Shown here in pieces: positions 47,661-57,223 of a stretch of DNA of 64,000 nucleotides. The position numbers and the translations under genes were made by a program. The first letter of the stretch is position 1; each line of letters opens with the position of its first letter. Source of the stretch: JAXMAF01 sp046350555 (GTDB taxonomy: Bacteria > Planctomycetota > Phycisphaerae > Phycisphaerales > SM1A02). Below the pieces are notes generated by a model that was given only the letters and a program-made list of their open reading frames with translations, was not told where the DNA came from and did no database searches. The stretch is taken from assembly GCA_046350555.1 (NCBI GenBank), contig JAXMAF010000009.1, forward strand, positions 156,292-220,291. Reading direction: 5' to 3'.

Positions 47661-49019
47661 CCGTGGCCAAGCCCTCCATCGCGAAGCGGCCGCGAACCCT
47701 GAACGACCCGCCAGCGCGTCATGACATCCTCGCCTCGGCGGCGAAGATCGACGAGCCGCAGAGCGAGGCCATCGACGAGCTCCGGCGCCACGCGACCACC
47801 CACCGCCCGCGGCGCATCGGGATCGCCGAGCACGCTCGGCGCCGTGAAGACCCACGCTTCGTTCACGAGGCCTTGATCGAAGAGCGAGCCGAGCAGCCCC
47901 GGACCCGCCTCGACGAGGAGGGTCGCGACCGAGTGATGCCCGACGAGGTGACGAAGAAGCGGTGCGAGCGCCAGACGACGGTCGCTGGGCGCGGCGTTCG
48001 TGGCGGTATCGTCCGCGGCACCATCGTCCGCGGCACCGTCGCCTATGAACGGAAGCCCCACGACCTCGACACCACGGCGGCGCAGCGCGATCGCCATCGA
48101 TGAATCCGGCCGGGCGAGCGCCTCGCGACACGCCACGGTGAGGGGCGCCACGTCGAGCGTGGCGAGGAGCGCCGGCGATCCACCGTGGGCGTCGAGCAGT
48201 CCCAGATCGCGGTCGACGACGACGCGCCGGGCGACGCGGCGCACGCGCACGTCGCGGGCGGTGAGCCGGGGATCGTCGGCGAGCACGGTGCCGATGCCCG
48301 TCAGGATCGCATCGACGCGCCCGCGCTCGCGGTGCACCATGGCGCGGCTGCGCACGCCGGAGATCCACTTGCTGGAACCGGTGCGCGTCGCGATGCAGCC
48401 GTCGATCGTCTGCGCCCACTTCGCGACGACCCAGGGAAGCCCCGTCTCGATTCGATGCACGAAGGGCGCCCCCACCGCGATCGCCATGGGTTCCTCGACG
48501 ATCTCCACGCGCACACCCGCGGCGCGCAGGCGCTCGACGCCTCCGCGCCCCTTCGCGTGCGGGTCGCGCTGCGCGATCACGACCCGCCCGATGCCGCTCT
48601 CGATGATCGCCTCGGTGCACGGGCCGGTCCGTCCCTGCCCGTTGCACGGCTCGAGCGTCACGTACATCGTGCCACGGAGTCGCGGGGTCGGGCGCCCCGT
48701 CGGACGCAGGCTGCACCCGCCGCGACGGAAGCGCGTCCGCGATCGCCTCGCGTTCCGCGTGCGGGCCGCCGCATCGGCGATGGAAGCCAGCGCCGACGAG
48801 TGGATCGACGTCGGTGACGGCTGCGGCGGCCGCGCGCGAGACGACGCCCGCCGTCGCGCCCGGCGCCAACGGCCCCGCGCCGATCTCCGAACCCTCCACG
48901 CCGACGATCACACACCCCACGAGCGGGTTGGGCTCCGCGCCCCCGTGTCCGCGCCAGGCGAGTCGTGCGGCGCGGCGCAGCCAATGGGCGTCGGTCGCGG
49001 CGGAAGTCATGGTGGTCAT
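47657..49019 (-). CDS. ribD: Riboflavin biosynthesis deaminase/reductase, frameshifted
   Basis: Bifunctional enzyme: deaminates the GTP-derived pyrimidine, then reduces its ribose side chain. The deaminase part has NPLVGCVIVG, the zinc motif GGPHAEREAIA and, in a different frame, YVTLEPCNGQGRTGPCTEAI. The reductase part follows (WAQTIDGCIATRTGSSKWIS; DAILTGIGTVLADDPRLT; LVEAGPGLLGSLFDQGLVNE). The two parts join if one base is removed near 48684-48698, where C and G runs lie; this restores DPRLRGTMYVTLEPC. Such a break in an essential gene suggests a sequence error. Corrected length is about 453 residues, somewhat long. The start is taken from MTTMTSAATDAHW. The gene lies 60 bases downstream of the phosphatase gene on the same strand. 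Confidence 0.85.
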
Positions 49020-49078
49020 CGGGATCGTGCCGAGCGGCGTCCTCGTCCCGACCATCGCCGGAACGCGCACCTCGCCGG

Positions 49079-50548
49079 TCACCTCGGCGCCCCCGCCCCG
49101 GCGTAGACGGTGGTCGCCGTCGGCCGCGCCGTTCCCGAGCGCAGCCGCAGGAGCGTGACGGCGGCGATGAGCACGTCGTCCTGCGAACGGCCGCCGTGGT
49201 GGCGCTCGACGAGCGACGCGAGGAATTGCGGCCAATTGCCGGGCGCCGGATTGCGGCGCAGCACGTCGGCGAGCCGTTCCATGCCAAGCTGCTCGCCGCG
49301 CCGGTTGACCGCCTCGAAGGCGCCATCGGTGAGGGCGATCACCGTGTCGCCCTCGCCGAGCTCGACGTCGATCTGCTCGCACTCGTAGGCGTCGTCGCCG
49401 ATGGCGCCGAGCATCATGCCGGTCGAGTCGAGCATCTGCACGCTGCCCGCGGCGCGCCGCACGAGCAGTTGCGGATGGCCGCCGTTGGCGAAGCGCAGCA
49501 GGCCGACGTAGGGATCGATGTCGAAGGCCACCGCGGTGGCGTAGACCGTGTGCCGCGCCAGCGTGAGGTGCACGTAGCGGTTCAGCAGCATGAGGATCTC
49601 GGCCGGCTGGATGCGCGGGTTCTCCGCCCGGATGCGCTCCAGCTCGCCCGAGAGCCGGTTCACCGTGAGCGCCGCCGCGATGCCGTGGCCGGTGACGTCG
49701 ATGAGCGTGACCGAGGTGATGCCCGTCGGTCCGACGTGCAGGTGGATGAAGTCGCCGCCGACGTCGCGCGCCGGGTCGTAGGCGTAGTCGAAGCGCACAT
49801 AGCCGTCGTCGTGCGGCGCGGGGAACATCGACTCGTGCACGGTGCGGGCCTGCGAGAGCTCCTTCCGCAGCCGGACGAACTGCCGCCCAACCATCTCGCT
49901 GTGGAAGCGACGGCCGTGCAACGAGAGGCGCATCGCCGAGATCGCCATGCCCGGCACGAGGATCAACGGGGAGAAGAGGACCGGAATGGCGGCCGCGAGG
50001 AGGTCGCCGCCGCGCGCCGCCATCAACATGCCGATGGCCCAGATCGCCAGCAGCGGGATCATCGGTCGCAGCGATTCGCGCGGATGCCACGGCAGGACGA
50101 GACAGGCGGTGAAGTGCCAGACGAAGAGGCGGCGCAGCACGCCGACGCTCTCGTCGCCGACCCACCAGCGCGCCACCGCCGCTTCGAGCATCGCCAGTCC
50201 GCCGAGCGTGAGGATCAACCACGTGACGGCGCGGAGCAGCTCCGGCCTCGTCTCCAGCCGCTGGAGCTTCCGGACGAGGAACGTGCTGACGATGGCCAGG
50301 CCGATCAGGCTTGCGCCGAGGCCGGTCCAGTAGACGGCCCGTTCGGTCGCCGCGTGCTCGCGGAGGAGCACGATCCACAGGAGCGACCAGCCCGCGTGAA
50401 GCAGCTCGAGCACCGCGAAGGCGACGCACAGGTAGCCGAAGCGCTGCTGCAACCAGGATTCGAGCTCCGCCTCGTATTCGTGCGAGAAGAGCCCTTCGCG
50501 GGACAACTGTGGTTCGCGCGAAGCGTTTCCCTGCGCGGCGGCGGGCAT
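49079..50548 (-). CDS. Membrane-bound SpoIIE/PP2C-type serine phosphatase
   Basis: 489 residues. Six hydrophobic segments lie in the N-terminal half (about 25-200; for example YLCVAFAVLELLHAGWSLLWIVLL, LIGLAIVSTFLV, LIPVLF-like segments). The C-terminal half is a PP2C-type phosphatase: RDVGGDFIHL, the Asp-Gly-His motif DVTGHGIAAALTV, FANGGHPQLLV, LTDGAFEAVN and QDDVLIAAV. It requires Mn/Mg and usually dephosphorylates a Ser/Thr-phosphorylated anti-sigma antagonist; no such partner gene is visible nearby. An integral sensor of unknown ligand is likely. Upstream is a tagged exported protein (92 bases). Confidence 0.9.
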   Translation of the reverse strand: MPAAAQGNASREPQLSREGLFSHEYEAELESWLQQRFGYLCVAFAVLELLHAGWSLLWIVLLREHAATERAVYWTGLGASLIGLAIVSTFLVRKLQRLETRPELLRAVTWLILTLGGLAMLEAAVARWWVGDESVGVLRRLFVWHFTACLVLPWHPRESLRPMIPLLAIWAIGMLMAARGGDLLAAAIPVLFSPLILVPGMAISAMRLSLHGRRFHSEMVGRQFVRLRKELSQARTVHESMFPAPHDDGYVRFDYAYDPARDVGGDFIHLHVGPTGITSVTLIDVTGHGIAAALTVNRLSGELERIRAENPRIQPAEILMLLNRYVHLTLARHTVYATAVAFDIDPYVGLLRFANGGHPQLLVRRAAGSVQMLDSTGMMLGAIGDDAYECEQIDVELGEGDTVIALTDGAFEAVNRRGEQLGMERLADVLRRNPAPGNWPQFLASLVERHHGGRSQDDVLIAAVTLLRLRSGTARPTATTVYAGAGAPR

Positions 50549-50640
50549 GGGAAGCGATTGTACGGGAGCGGGGCCGCCGAAGAGACCGTTTCGGGACGCT
50601 CGCGTCGCCGTCGGCGGCGCCGTCGCCCCGAGGCGTCGCC

Positions 50641-51486
50641 TCAGCCCGACCACGCGCCGAGCAGCGCGCCGAGGTCGACGCCGTCCACCACGCCGTCGCA
50701 GTTGATGTCGGCGGTGCAGCCGCCGCACGGACCCCATGAGACGAGCAGCACGCCGAGATCGGCGCCGTTGACGAGGCCGTCGCCGGTCTGGTCGACCTGC
50801 GGCACGGTGGAGATGCGCACGTCGCGCCACCACGCCCAATCCATCTCGGCATTGCCCAGGGCGTTGGTGGTCAGCAGGATCTCGTCGCCGGGGGCGTACG
50901 TGAAGACCAGCTCGAACGACTCGTTGATGCCACCGGTCCAGCTTGGCGGCGAATTCTCGCCGTCCAGGAAGATGGAGAAGAGGATCGACGACGACGCATC
51001 GGTTCCGGTCTGTCCGGAGATCAGCGCGGGCCCGCCAGGGCCGTCGAGCGCGATCCGGATGACGGCATCGTTGACCAGCGCGGGGTGCGCCCAGACCCGA
51101 CGACCGTCGAACATGGCGTAGACCTGCGGCACGATGAACGCGGCGGCCACATCGCCCCACGTCTGGTACGCACCGATGTAGTCGAGCCACGCGAGATCGA
51201 AGACCGTTCCGTTTGCGACGGACTTGGCTTGGAGACGGATCCCGTTCTGCCCCTGGCCGAGCGCCGGCAGCGGCATGCCCTGGCCATCGACGTCCCACGG
51301 ATTCAACGGCAACCCGCGCGGCAGCGCATCCCAGAGCGCCACCGGCGGACACGTCACGTCGACCGCCGACGCCACGGAGGCGGCGCCGAGCGCGGCAGCC
51401 GCGGCGGCGCAGGATGCGGCGAATCGGCCGAGGGACGAGCGTGAAGTGTGTGCAGGCTGGGCAGGCTGTGCAGGCTGTGTAGGCAT
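50641..51486 (-). CDS. Exported lectin-like protein with dockerin-like tag
   Basis: 281 residues. An N-terminal QPAQPAQPA stretch, encoded by 9-bp tandem repeats (near 51452-51482), precedes the signal helix (ASCAAAAAALGAASVASAVD). The middle is beta-rich (LDYIGAYQTWGDVAAAFIVPQVYAMFDGRRVW; WTGGINESFELVFTYAPGDE), reminiscent of an NPCBM or lectin-type fold. Two C-terminal calcium loops follow: TGDGLVNGADLG and DINCDGVVDGVDLG. Function is unknown. It is separated from the elongation factor gene by 143 bases on the same strand. Confidence 0.78.
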   Translation of the reverse strand: MPTQPAQPAQPAHTSRSSLGRFAASCAAAAAALGAASVASAVDVTCPPVALWDALPRGLPLNPWDVDGQGMPLPALGQGQNGIRLQAKSVANGTVFDLAWLDYIGAYQTWGDVAAAFIVPQVYAMFDGRRVWAHPALVNDAVIRIALDGPGGPALISGQTGTDASSSILFSIFLDGENSPPSWTGGINESFELVFTYAPGDEILLTTNALGNAEMDWAWWRDVRISTVPQVDQTGDGLVNGADLGVLLVSWGPCGGCTADINCDGVVDGVDLGALLGAWSG

Positions 51487-51558
51487 GGATGCATCTTCTC
51501 GGGAAGGACCGAGGCTTCCGCTCGCCCCGCCCGTGACTCGAGCGGGCCGCGCGATCCA

Positions 51559-51576
51559 TCGCGGCGCATGCCGCGA
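51559..51576 (-). terminator. Short GC-rich hairpin downstream of fusA
   Basis: A perfect 7-bp stem TCGCGGC / GCCGCGA closes a GCAT loop between the fusA stop (51630) and the next gene on the strand. There is no T-run after it, so it may be only a weak terminator or a processing site. Confidence 0.25.
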
Positions 51577-51629
51577 ATGCTCGGCACGGGCCGGCAAGGC
51601 ACTGGTCGGCAGGGTCGGCGCTCCGCCAC

Positions 51630-53747
51630 TCAAACCTTCTCGGTCAACACCTCGTCCTTGAGCCGATCCGGCATGAGCCGGTATTCCGCGGGCTCCATCG
51701 TGCTCGTGGCGCGGCCCTGGGTCATCGAGCGAAGCGTCGTGGTGTAGCCGAAGAGCTCCGAGAGCGGCACCTCGCACGTGATGAGCCGCGCGTTGCCGCG
51801 CAGCTCGCTGTCGATGATGTGCCCGCGGCGGCTGGCGATGTCGCCGCTCACGTTGCCGAAGAACTCGTCCGGCGTGGTGACGACGAGCTTCATGATCGGC
51901 TCGAGCAGCGCCGGGCGGGCCTTCATGCACGCCTCGCGGAACGCGAGCGCGCCGGCCTGCTCGAAGGCGATCTGGCTCGAGTCCACGTCGTGGTACGAGC
52001 CGTAGACGAGCTCGACCTTGACGTTGATCATGGGATAGCCGCCGAGGATGCCCGCGGCCGCGGCCTGCCGCACGCCGTACTCGACGGAGGGGATGAACTC
52101 GCGCGGGATGACGCCGCCGGCGATCTTGTCGACGAAGACGACGCCGTTGACCATCTCCAGCTCCTCAGCCTCCGCCTGCGCCGGCGTGATGGGACTCACG
52201 CTCACGACCGCGTCGCCGTACTGGCCGCGGCCGCCGGACTGCTTCACGAACTTGCCGCGCACGTCCTTCGCGGTGCCGACGATCGTCTCGCGGTACGAGA
52301 CGCGCGGCTTGCCGACCTTGACGCCGATCTTCATGTCGCGCACGAGCTTGGTCTTGATGATGTCCAGGTGCAGCTCGCCCATGCCCGAGATGATCGTCTC
52401 GCCCGTCTCGTCGTTGAAGTTGGAGCGGAAGGACGGATCCTCGCGACGGATCGTCTGGAGCGCCTCGCTGAGCTTCTTCTTGTCGTCGGCCGTGTTCGGC
52501 TCGATCGACATCGAGATGACCGGTTCGGGGAAGACCATGCGCTCGAGGATGATCGGATGGTCCGGATCGCAGAGGGTGTCGCCGGTGTACGAGCTCTTGA
52601 GGCCGATCACCGCCACGATCATGCCGGTGCCGACCGACTCGAGCGGCTCGCGGTCCTTGGCGTGCATCTCGTAGATGCGGCTGACGTTCTCGCGCTTGTT
52701 GTTGACCGGGTTGAGGACGCGCTCGCCCTTCTTGAGCACGCCCGAGTAGACGCGGATGTAGGTCAGGTCGCCGTGGATGTCGCTGACGACCTTGAAGACG
52801 AGCGCCGAGAAGGGCGCGCTCTCCGAGTGCGAGCGGGTCAGCTTCAGGGCCTTGTCCTTCGGATCGATCCCCTCGACCATCGGTCGCTCGGTCGGATTCG
52901 GCAGGTACGCGATGACGCCGTCGAGCAGGAGCTGGACGCCGATGTACTTCAGGGCGGAGCCGCAGAAGACGGGGAAGCACTTGCGGGCGATCGTGCCCTT
53001 GCGCAGGGCGGCGACGAGGTCCGGTCCGGTGATCGACTTCTCGTCGGTGAGGTACTTCTCGGTCAGGTGGTCGTCGAGCTCGGCCGCCTTCTCGACGAGC
53101 TCGTGCCGCCACAGCTCGGCCATCTCCTTCATGTCGTCGGGAATCTCGCGCTCCTCGACGGTCGAGCCGAGGTCGCCCGACTGGAAGTAGTACGCCCGCA
53201 TGCCGATGAGATCGATCACGCCCTGGAACGTGTCGCCCTGACCGATGGGAATCTGCACGGCGATGCCGTTGGCGCCGAGCCGCTGCTTGATCGAGTTGAA
53301 GCTGAACTCGAAGTTGCCTCCGAGCTTGTCCATCTTGTTGATGAAGCACAGGCGGGGCACTTCGTAGCGGTCGGCCTGGCGCCAGACCGTCTCGGACTGC
53401 GCCTCGACGCCTTCCTTGCCGTCGAAGACCGCGACGGCGCCGTCGAGCACGCGGAGCGACCGCTCGACCTCGATGGTGAAGTCGACGTGGCCCGGCGTGT
53501 CGATCAGGTTGATCTTGTAGTCGACGCCGTCGACCGACCACGGGCAGCTCGTCGCCGCCGACTGGATGGTGATGCCGCGCTCCTGCTCGTCCTGGAGGAA
53601 GTCCATCGTCGCGGTGCCCTCGTGCACCTCGCCCATCTTGTAGTTCTTGCCCGTGTAATAGAGGATCCGCTCGGTGACGGTGGTCTTGCCGGCGTCGATG
53701 TGGGCGCAGATGCCGATGTTGCGGACGAGCTTGAGATCGATGGCCAT
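51630..53747 (-). CDS. fusA: Elongation factor G
   Basis: 705 residues, standard length. The GTPase translocates tRNA-mRNA on the ribosome. GTP-binding motifs: AHIDAGKTT (P-loop) near residue 16, the switch regions ERGITIQSAATSC and DTPGHVDFTIEVERS near 60-95, NKMDKLGG near 140 and GSALKY near 262. Domain IV begins near 480, and the C-terminal MTQGRATSTMEPAEYRLMP near 670 is typical of EF-G. It is not next to ribosomal-protein genes or tuf, so it is either a stand-alone copy or a second EF-G paralogue; sequence alone does not separate these. No Shine-Dalgarno sequence is obvious before the start. Confidence 0.95.
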   Translation of the reverse strand: MAIDLKLVRNIGICAHIDAGKTTVTERILYYTGKNYKMGEVHEGTATMDFLQDEQERGITIQSAATSCPWSVDGVDYKINLIDTPGHVDFTIEVERSLRVLDGAVAVFDGKEGVEAQSETVWRQADRYEVPRLCFINKMDKLGGNFEFSFNSIKQRLGANGIAVQIPIGQGDTFQGVIDLIGMRAYYFQSGDLGSTVEEREIPDDMKEMAELWRHELVEKAAELDDHLTEKYLTDEKSITGPDLVAALRKGTIARKCFPVFCGSALKYIGVQLLLDGVIAYLPNPTERPMVEGIDPKDKALKLTRSHSESAPFSALVFKVVSDIHGDLTYIRVYSGVLKKGERVLNPVNNKRENVSRIYEMHAKDREPLESVGTGMIVAVIGLKSSYTGDTLCDPDHPIILERMVFPEPVISMSIEPNTADDKKKLSEALQTIRREDPSFRSNFNDETGETIISGMGELHLDIIKTKLVRDMKIGVKVGKPRVSYRETIVGTAKDVRGKFVKQSGGRGQYGDAVVSVSPITPAQAEAEELEMVNGVVFVDKIAGGVIPREFIPSVEYGVRQAAAAGILGGYPMINVKVELVYGSYHDVDSSQIAFEQAGALAFREACMKARPALLEPIMKLVVTTPDEFFGNVSGDIASRRGHIIDSELRGNARLITCEVPLSELFGYTTTLRSMTQGRATSTMEPAEYRLMPDRLKDEVLTEKV

Positions 53748-54833
53748 GGCTGATGTGGGGAAAGGTGGAGCGAGCTGGGCCGGACGTCGCCGGCGCGGTG
53801 TCTTCGGTGTTCGTCGAGCCAAACCGGCTCTGCTGGTTCCCGCGCCCGCGTGCGGCGGAGGGAGGATCGGTGCCGGCTGTGTCGGCGGCTTGCTTGGATC
53901 GGTTCGCCAGGACGTTCGGTGTCACCGAAGCTGGCGAGCCTGAGCCGGAACCGGCGGCGATTGCGTCGCGTGTCCGACTCCGGTCGTTGTCGTCGTTCGG
54001 CTGGCCCGAAGCCGTCGTCGCATGTCGACGGCGAGAGCCAAGTTCCCGAGGCGGACCCGTCGCACCCGTCGCCTCGATCGCGCCGACGGCGGATGACCTG
54101 GGATTCGTCCGGGGTCGCGGCGCCCGCCTTGCGGCGGGACGGTCTCTCGATCACTGGAGGGAGTGAATCCCGCCGAGAGGCCAAGGGCCGCCTATCGCAA
54201 GGGGGCGTCGTCCGGATCGGCGTTTCGATCGGGCAACGGACCGCTCCTTTCGCTCCTTCCAACGCCACCCCACCGACGAACCGATCGCGCGGGGCGGCGC
54301 AGAAGAAACGGAGATGGTACGCGGCGGCAGCGGCGAGTCAATGGGGACCGCACGCCCAAGCGTCGGGTTGGGCCGGTAACCAGGAATCAGGAGCCGGGAA
54401 TCAGGAATCAGGAATCAGGAGTCGGGGACGCCGTCCGACGACGGACGGTGTTGCCGGCTCGGGCGCTCGCGTCGGTGTCCCACGTGTGCGTGCGTGGCCC
54501 GCAAATACCTGCGGCGGAGTCGGGGACCGCGCTGCACGGCGTTCGCTGTCGCTGCCGCGCTGGCGTCTTGTGTCGGCGCGGCAGCGGAGATGTGTGCGTC
54601 GAGCGGGGTCCCCGACTCCGAACTCCGCCGCGCAGCGGCTTCCCCTCGGGATGCGCCCGCAGATTCCTCAGCGTTCACGCACGAGGAATCGGGGACGCCG
54701 TCCGACTACGGACGGTGTTGGCGGCTCGGGCGCTCGCGTCCGTGTCCCACGTGTGCGTGCGCGGTGCGCGCGGTGGCCCGCAAATCCGCGTCCGCGCAGC
54801 GGACGCTTCCGAATTCCCGGCTCCGCCGCGGCG
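53748..54833. other. Gene-free interval with direct and inverted repeats
   Basis: About 1.1 kb without a convincing gene. From 54383 a 7-bp tandem AATCAGG runs to about 54422. Two ~90-bp direct repeats follow (54419-54506 and 54687-54786), each containing the hairpin CCGTCCG-ACNA-CGGACGG (54431-54448 and 54698-54715), then GGCTCGGGCGCTCGCGT and CCCACGTGTGCGTGCG. Between them an inverted repeat pairs CGGCGGAGTCGGGGACC (54511-54528) with sequence near 54605-54630. No tRNA or other RNA gene was seen. Confidence 0.6.
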
Positions 54834-56861
54834 TCAACCGACCTTCTTCAGTCCGTCGGCGGCGTCGCGCACGATCGCTTCGACCGAGATGGGCCCGCCG
54901 ACGGCGCGGCGCATCCAGAGGTCCGGCGTGACGCGGCCGATCGAGCAGATGCGGCGCGTCTCGGTGGCGAGATCCCGTCCACGCAGGTGGGAGCGGATCT
55001 GGTGCGAGATGATGTGTCCCAACGTGTAGTCCGCGAGGTAGAGGGGATGGTTGATCATGTGCTGGTACGCTGCGAGCAACCGGTACGGATCGGCGCCGAA
55101 GTCGCGGCGGAAGAAGCGCTCCCAGAGCTCGTCGGCGATGCGCAGCGTCTCCGCGCGAAGCGACTCCGGCGATGCGTCGGGATTCTCGTAGAGCCATCGC
55201 CAGACGCGCAGTTCCAGGAGCGACGGGCCCGCGATCTGGCATGCGGCGAGGAGCGTCTGGATCGAGTCGACGGCGAACGCCCGCTGCTCGGCCGCCTCGT
55301 CGACGAGGCCGAGCACGCGCTTCGCGAGCGACTGGTAGAGGAACGCGAACGCCTCGGTGCAGGCGGTGTTGGGCACGCCGCGCAGCGCCGCCCGCGGCAC
55401 GAAGTTGCACGAGACGACCTGCTCGACGGTGTGCCCGAGCTCGTGCATGCCCGTCTCGAACCCGTCCCATCCCAGCTCGTGCTCGAGCCGGCTCGTCCGC
55501 AGCCAGGCGCCGTACTCGGGCAGGTTCGGGCGCATCGCGTGCCCCGAGCCGCGCGAGACCTGCACGGTGATGCGCTCGCCGATGAACTTCGCGTCGGCCG
55601 AGGAGAAGCCGAGCTCGGCGAGCACCGTCGGAAGCATCGCCTGGAACGCCTTCTCGTCGGCGAAGCGGGCGCGCACCGCGGCGTCGAGCTCGGCCGCCGG
55701 ACGGGCGTCGGCGATGTCGTCGTAGTAGATGTCGAACGCCTCGAGCGGACGACCAAGCCGCGATCGCATCAGGCCGGCGAGCTCGCGGCGCACCGGCGCG
55801 TCGAGCAGCTCGGTGACGAGCCGCTCGACCTCGTCCTGCGGAATCTCGCGGGCAAGCTCGAACTTGCGGGCCATCGCGGTGGGGTGCTCGGGATGATGCG
55901 CGTCGAGCTTGACCGCGACGGCGCGCTGGGCCAGCCAGTGCTCGTAGCGCGCCGGGCCCACGGAATCGGTGGCGGGCGCGCCGTCGACGGTGTTCGCCTG
56001 CGCGTTCCAGGCGCCGCGTGCCGTGCGATCCATCACCGAGCGCGGGATCGACCCGTCGATGTGCCGCCCCATCACCCACGCCAGCGCCCGCTGCCGCGCC
56101 ACCGCCGGCGCGTCCGCGATCCCGCGCCCGGGCTGCGATCCGTAGTTGGCCTTGATCTCCTCGCGCACCAGCCAGTGGGCGAGGAGCGCCCGGCCGGGAT
56201 CGCCCACCACCTTGCCGCCGCGCTCGTCGACCAGCCCGCCGACGGGCACATGGAACCGCGCCACCCACTGTCCCGCCTCGTGGTTGATCCTCCGCGCCAG
56301 ATCGTTGAGCTCCGACGGCACGCGCGGGCCGAACGCCTGCGCGATGCGCGCCTCCGCCCACCGCCGCGTCGTCCACGACGCGCCGTCGCGCAGCATGGTG
56401 GCCAGGTCGGGGCGATCGAGGTTCAGGAGCGCAACGAACGCCAGCTTCTGGCGGTAGAGCTGCTCCGAGAGGTCGGGCGCCGGATCGAACGTCGCGAGCA
56501 GGTCGTCGAGGGGCTTCACGTCCTCGACCTGCACATCGCTCCACCACCGAAGCGACCGTCGCATCTCGTAGAGGTGTCCATGCACGTCCTCGAGCGCACG
56601 CTCGAGCCGATCGACGAAGCGGGTGCGCTGCGCCGGGTCGACGATGAACCCCTGGCGGCAGAACGCCTCCATCGCGGCGGCGTCGCCGTCGGAGGCGTTC
56701 CATCGCTCCGCGACGCGCTCGATGCCCGACGCAAGCCGAGCGCGATGCGCCTCGCCGAAGTGCGCGGCGAGCCGGTCGACGATCGGGGCGAGCTCGTTGC
56801 GTGCGTGCGTGGGCGTGCGCGTCGCGCTGGCGGACGAGGTCGTGGCGGCTGGTGAGGTCAT
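54834..56861 (-). CDS. M3-like zinc metallopeptidase
   Basis: 675 residues, mostly alpha-helical. The zinc-binding motif HELGH lies in GMHELGHTVEQVVS near residue 475. A downstream Glu-rich segment TACTEAFAFLYQSLAKR near 500 provides the likely third ligand Glu. This HExGH with a helical shell is the pattern of M3/thimet-type and M32-like peptidases. Substrate and location are unknown; no signal peptide is seen from the chosen start. The open frame extends 49 codons further upstream through a Pro/Val/Glu tandem repeat (56889-56972); ATG 56861 excludes it. Downstream is the repeat-rich gap. Confidence 0.8.
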   Translation of the reverse strand: MTSPAATTSSASATRTPTHARNELAPIVDRLAAHFGEAHRARLASGIERVAERWNASDGDAAAMEAFCRQGFIVDPAQRTRFVDRLERALEDVHGHLYEMRRSLRWWSDVQVEDVKPLDDLLATFDPAPDLSEQLYRQKLAFVALLNLDRPDLATMLRDGASWTTRRWAEARIAQAFGPRVPSELNDLARRINHEAGQWVARFHVPVGGLVDERGGKVVGDPGRALLAHWLVREEIKANYGSQPGRGIADAPAVARQRALAWVMGRHIDGSIPRSVMDRTARGAWNAQANTVDGAPATDSVGPARYEHWLAQRAVAVKLDAHHPEHPTAMARKFELAREIPQDEVERLVTELLDAPVRRELAGLMRSRLGRPLEAFDIYYDDIADARPAAELDAAVRARFADEKAFQAMLPTVLAELGFSSADAKFIGERITVQVSRGSGHAMRPNLPEYGAWLRTSRLEHELGWDGFETGMHELGHTVEQVVSCNFVPRAALRGVPNTACTEAFAFLYQSLAKRVLGLVDEAAEQRAFAVDSIQTLLAACQIAGPSLLELRVWRWLYENPDASPESLRAETLRIADELWERFFRRDFGADPYRLLAAYQHMINHPLYLADYTLGHIISHQIRSHLRGRDLATETRRICSIGRVTPDLWMRRAVGGPISVEAIVRDAADGLKKVG

Positions 56862-56888
56862 GGTCGTTGCGGTTCCCTGATTGACGGA

Positions 56889-56972
56889 GACGCTGGCTCG
56901 ATCAGACGCTGGCTCGACGGGGGCTGGCTCGACGGGGGCTGGCTCGACGAGACGCTGCCTCGATCGACTCGC
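56889..56972. repeat. Short tandem repeat upstream of the metallopeptidase
   Basis: About five imperfect 15-18 base units built on CGCTGGCTCGA / GGGGGCTGGCTCGAC. They lie between the metallopeptidase start and the YoaK-family gene. Nothing else was recognised in the gap 56862-57223. Confidence 0.6.
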
Positions 56973-57223
56973 GAGATCGATGCTACGGGCGACACCGCCG
57001 GGGCGCACCGTGCTCGTCGAGGCGAACCGCCTGGTCGTGCACGGTGGCCGGGCGCTCCCGACGACGGCGACTCCGGGCGAGCGTCAGCCACGGGCGCGCG
57101 GCCATCGGTGACTCGCACGGGCCCCGCATTCGTGCAGGCGCGGCGCCATGCAGTTTCGGCGGCCGCATTCCTGCGCCCTCGCGAGCGGTTGCACGGACGC
57201 GCCGTTGCCGACACGATTCGCGC

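Noticed and set aside
53753..54268. Possible small genes upstream of fusA
   Set aside because: Translations are low-complexity and no start signal is convincing; a leader or promoter region is more likely.
54834..57008. Longer N-terminus for the metallopeptidase through VEPAPVEPA repeats
   Set aside because: The extension is encoded by a short tandem repeat and no family member would need it; ATG 56861 gives a normal length.
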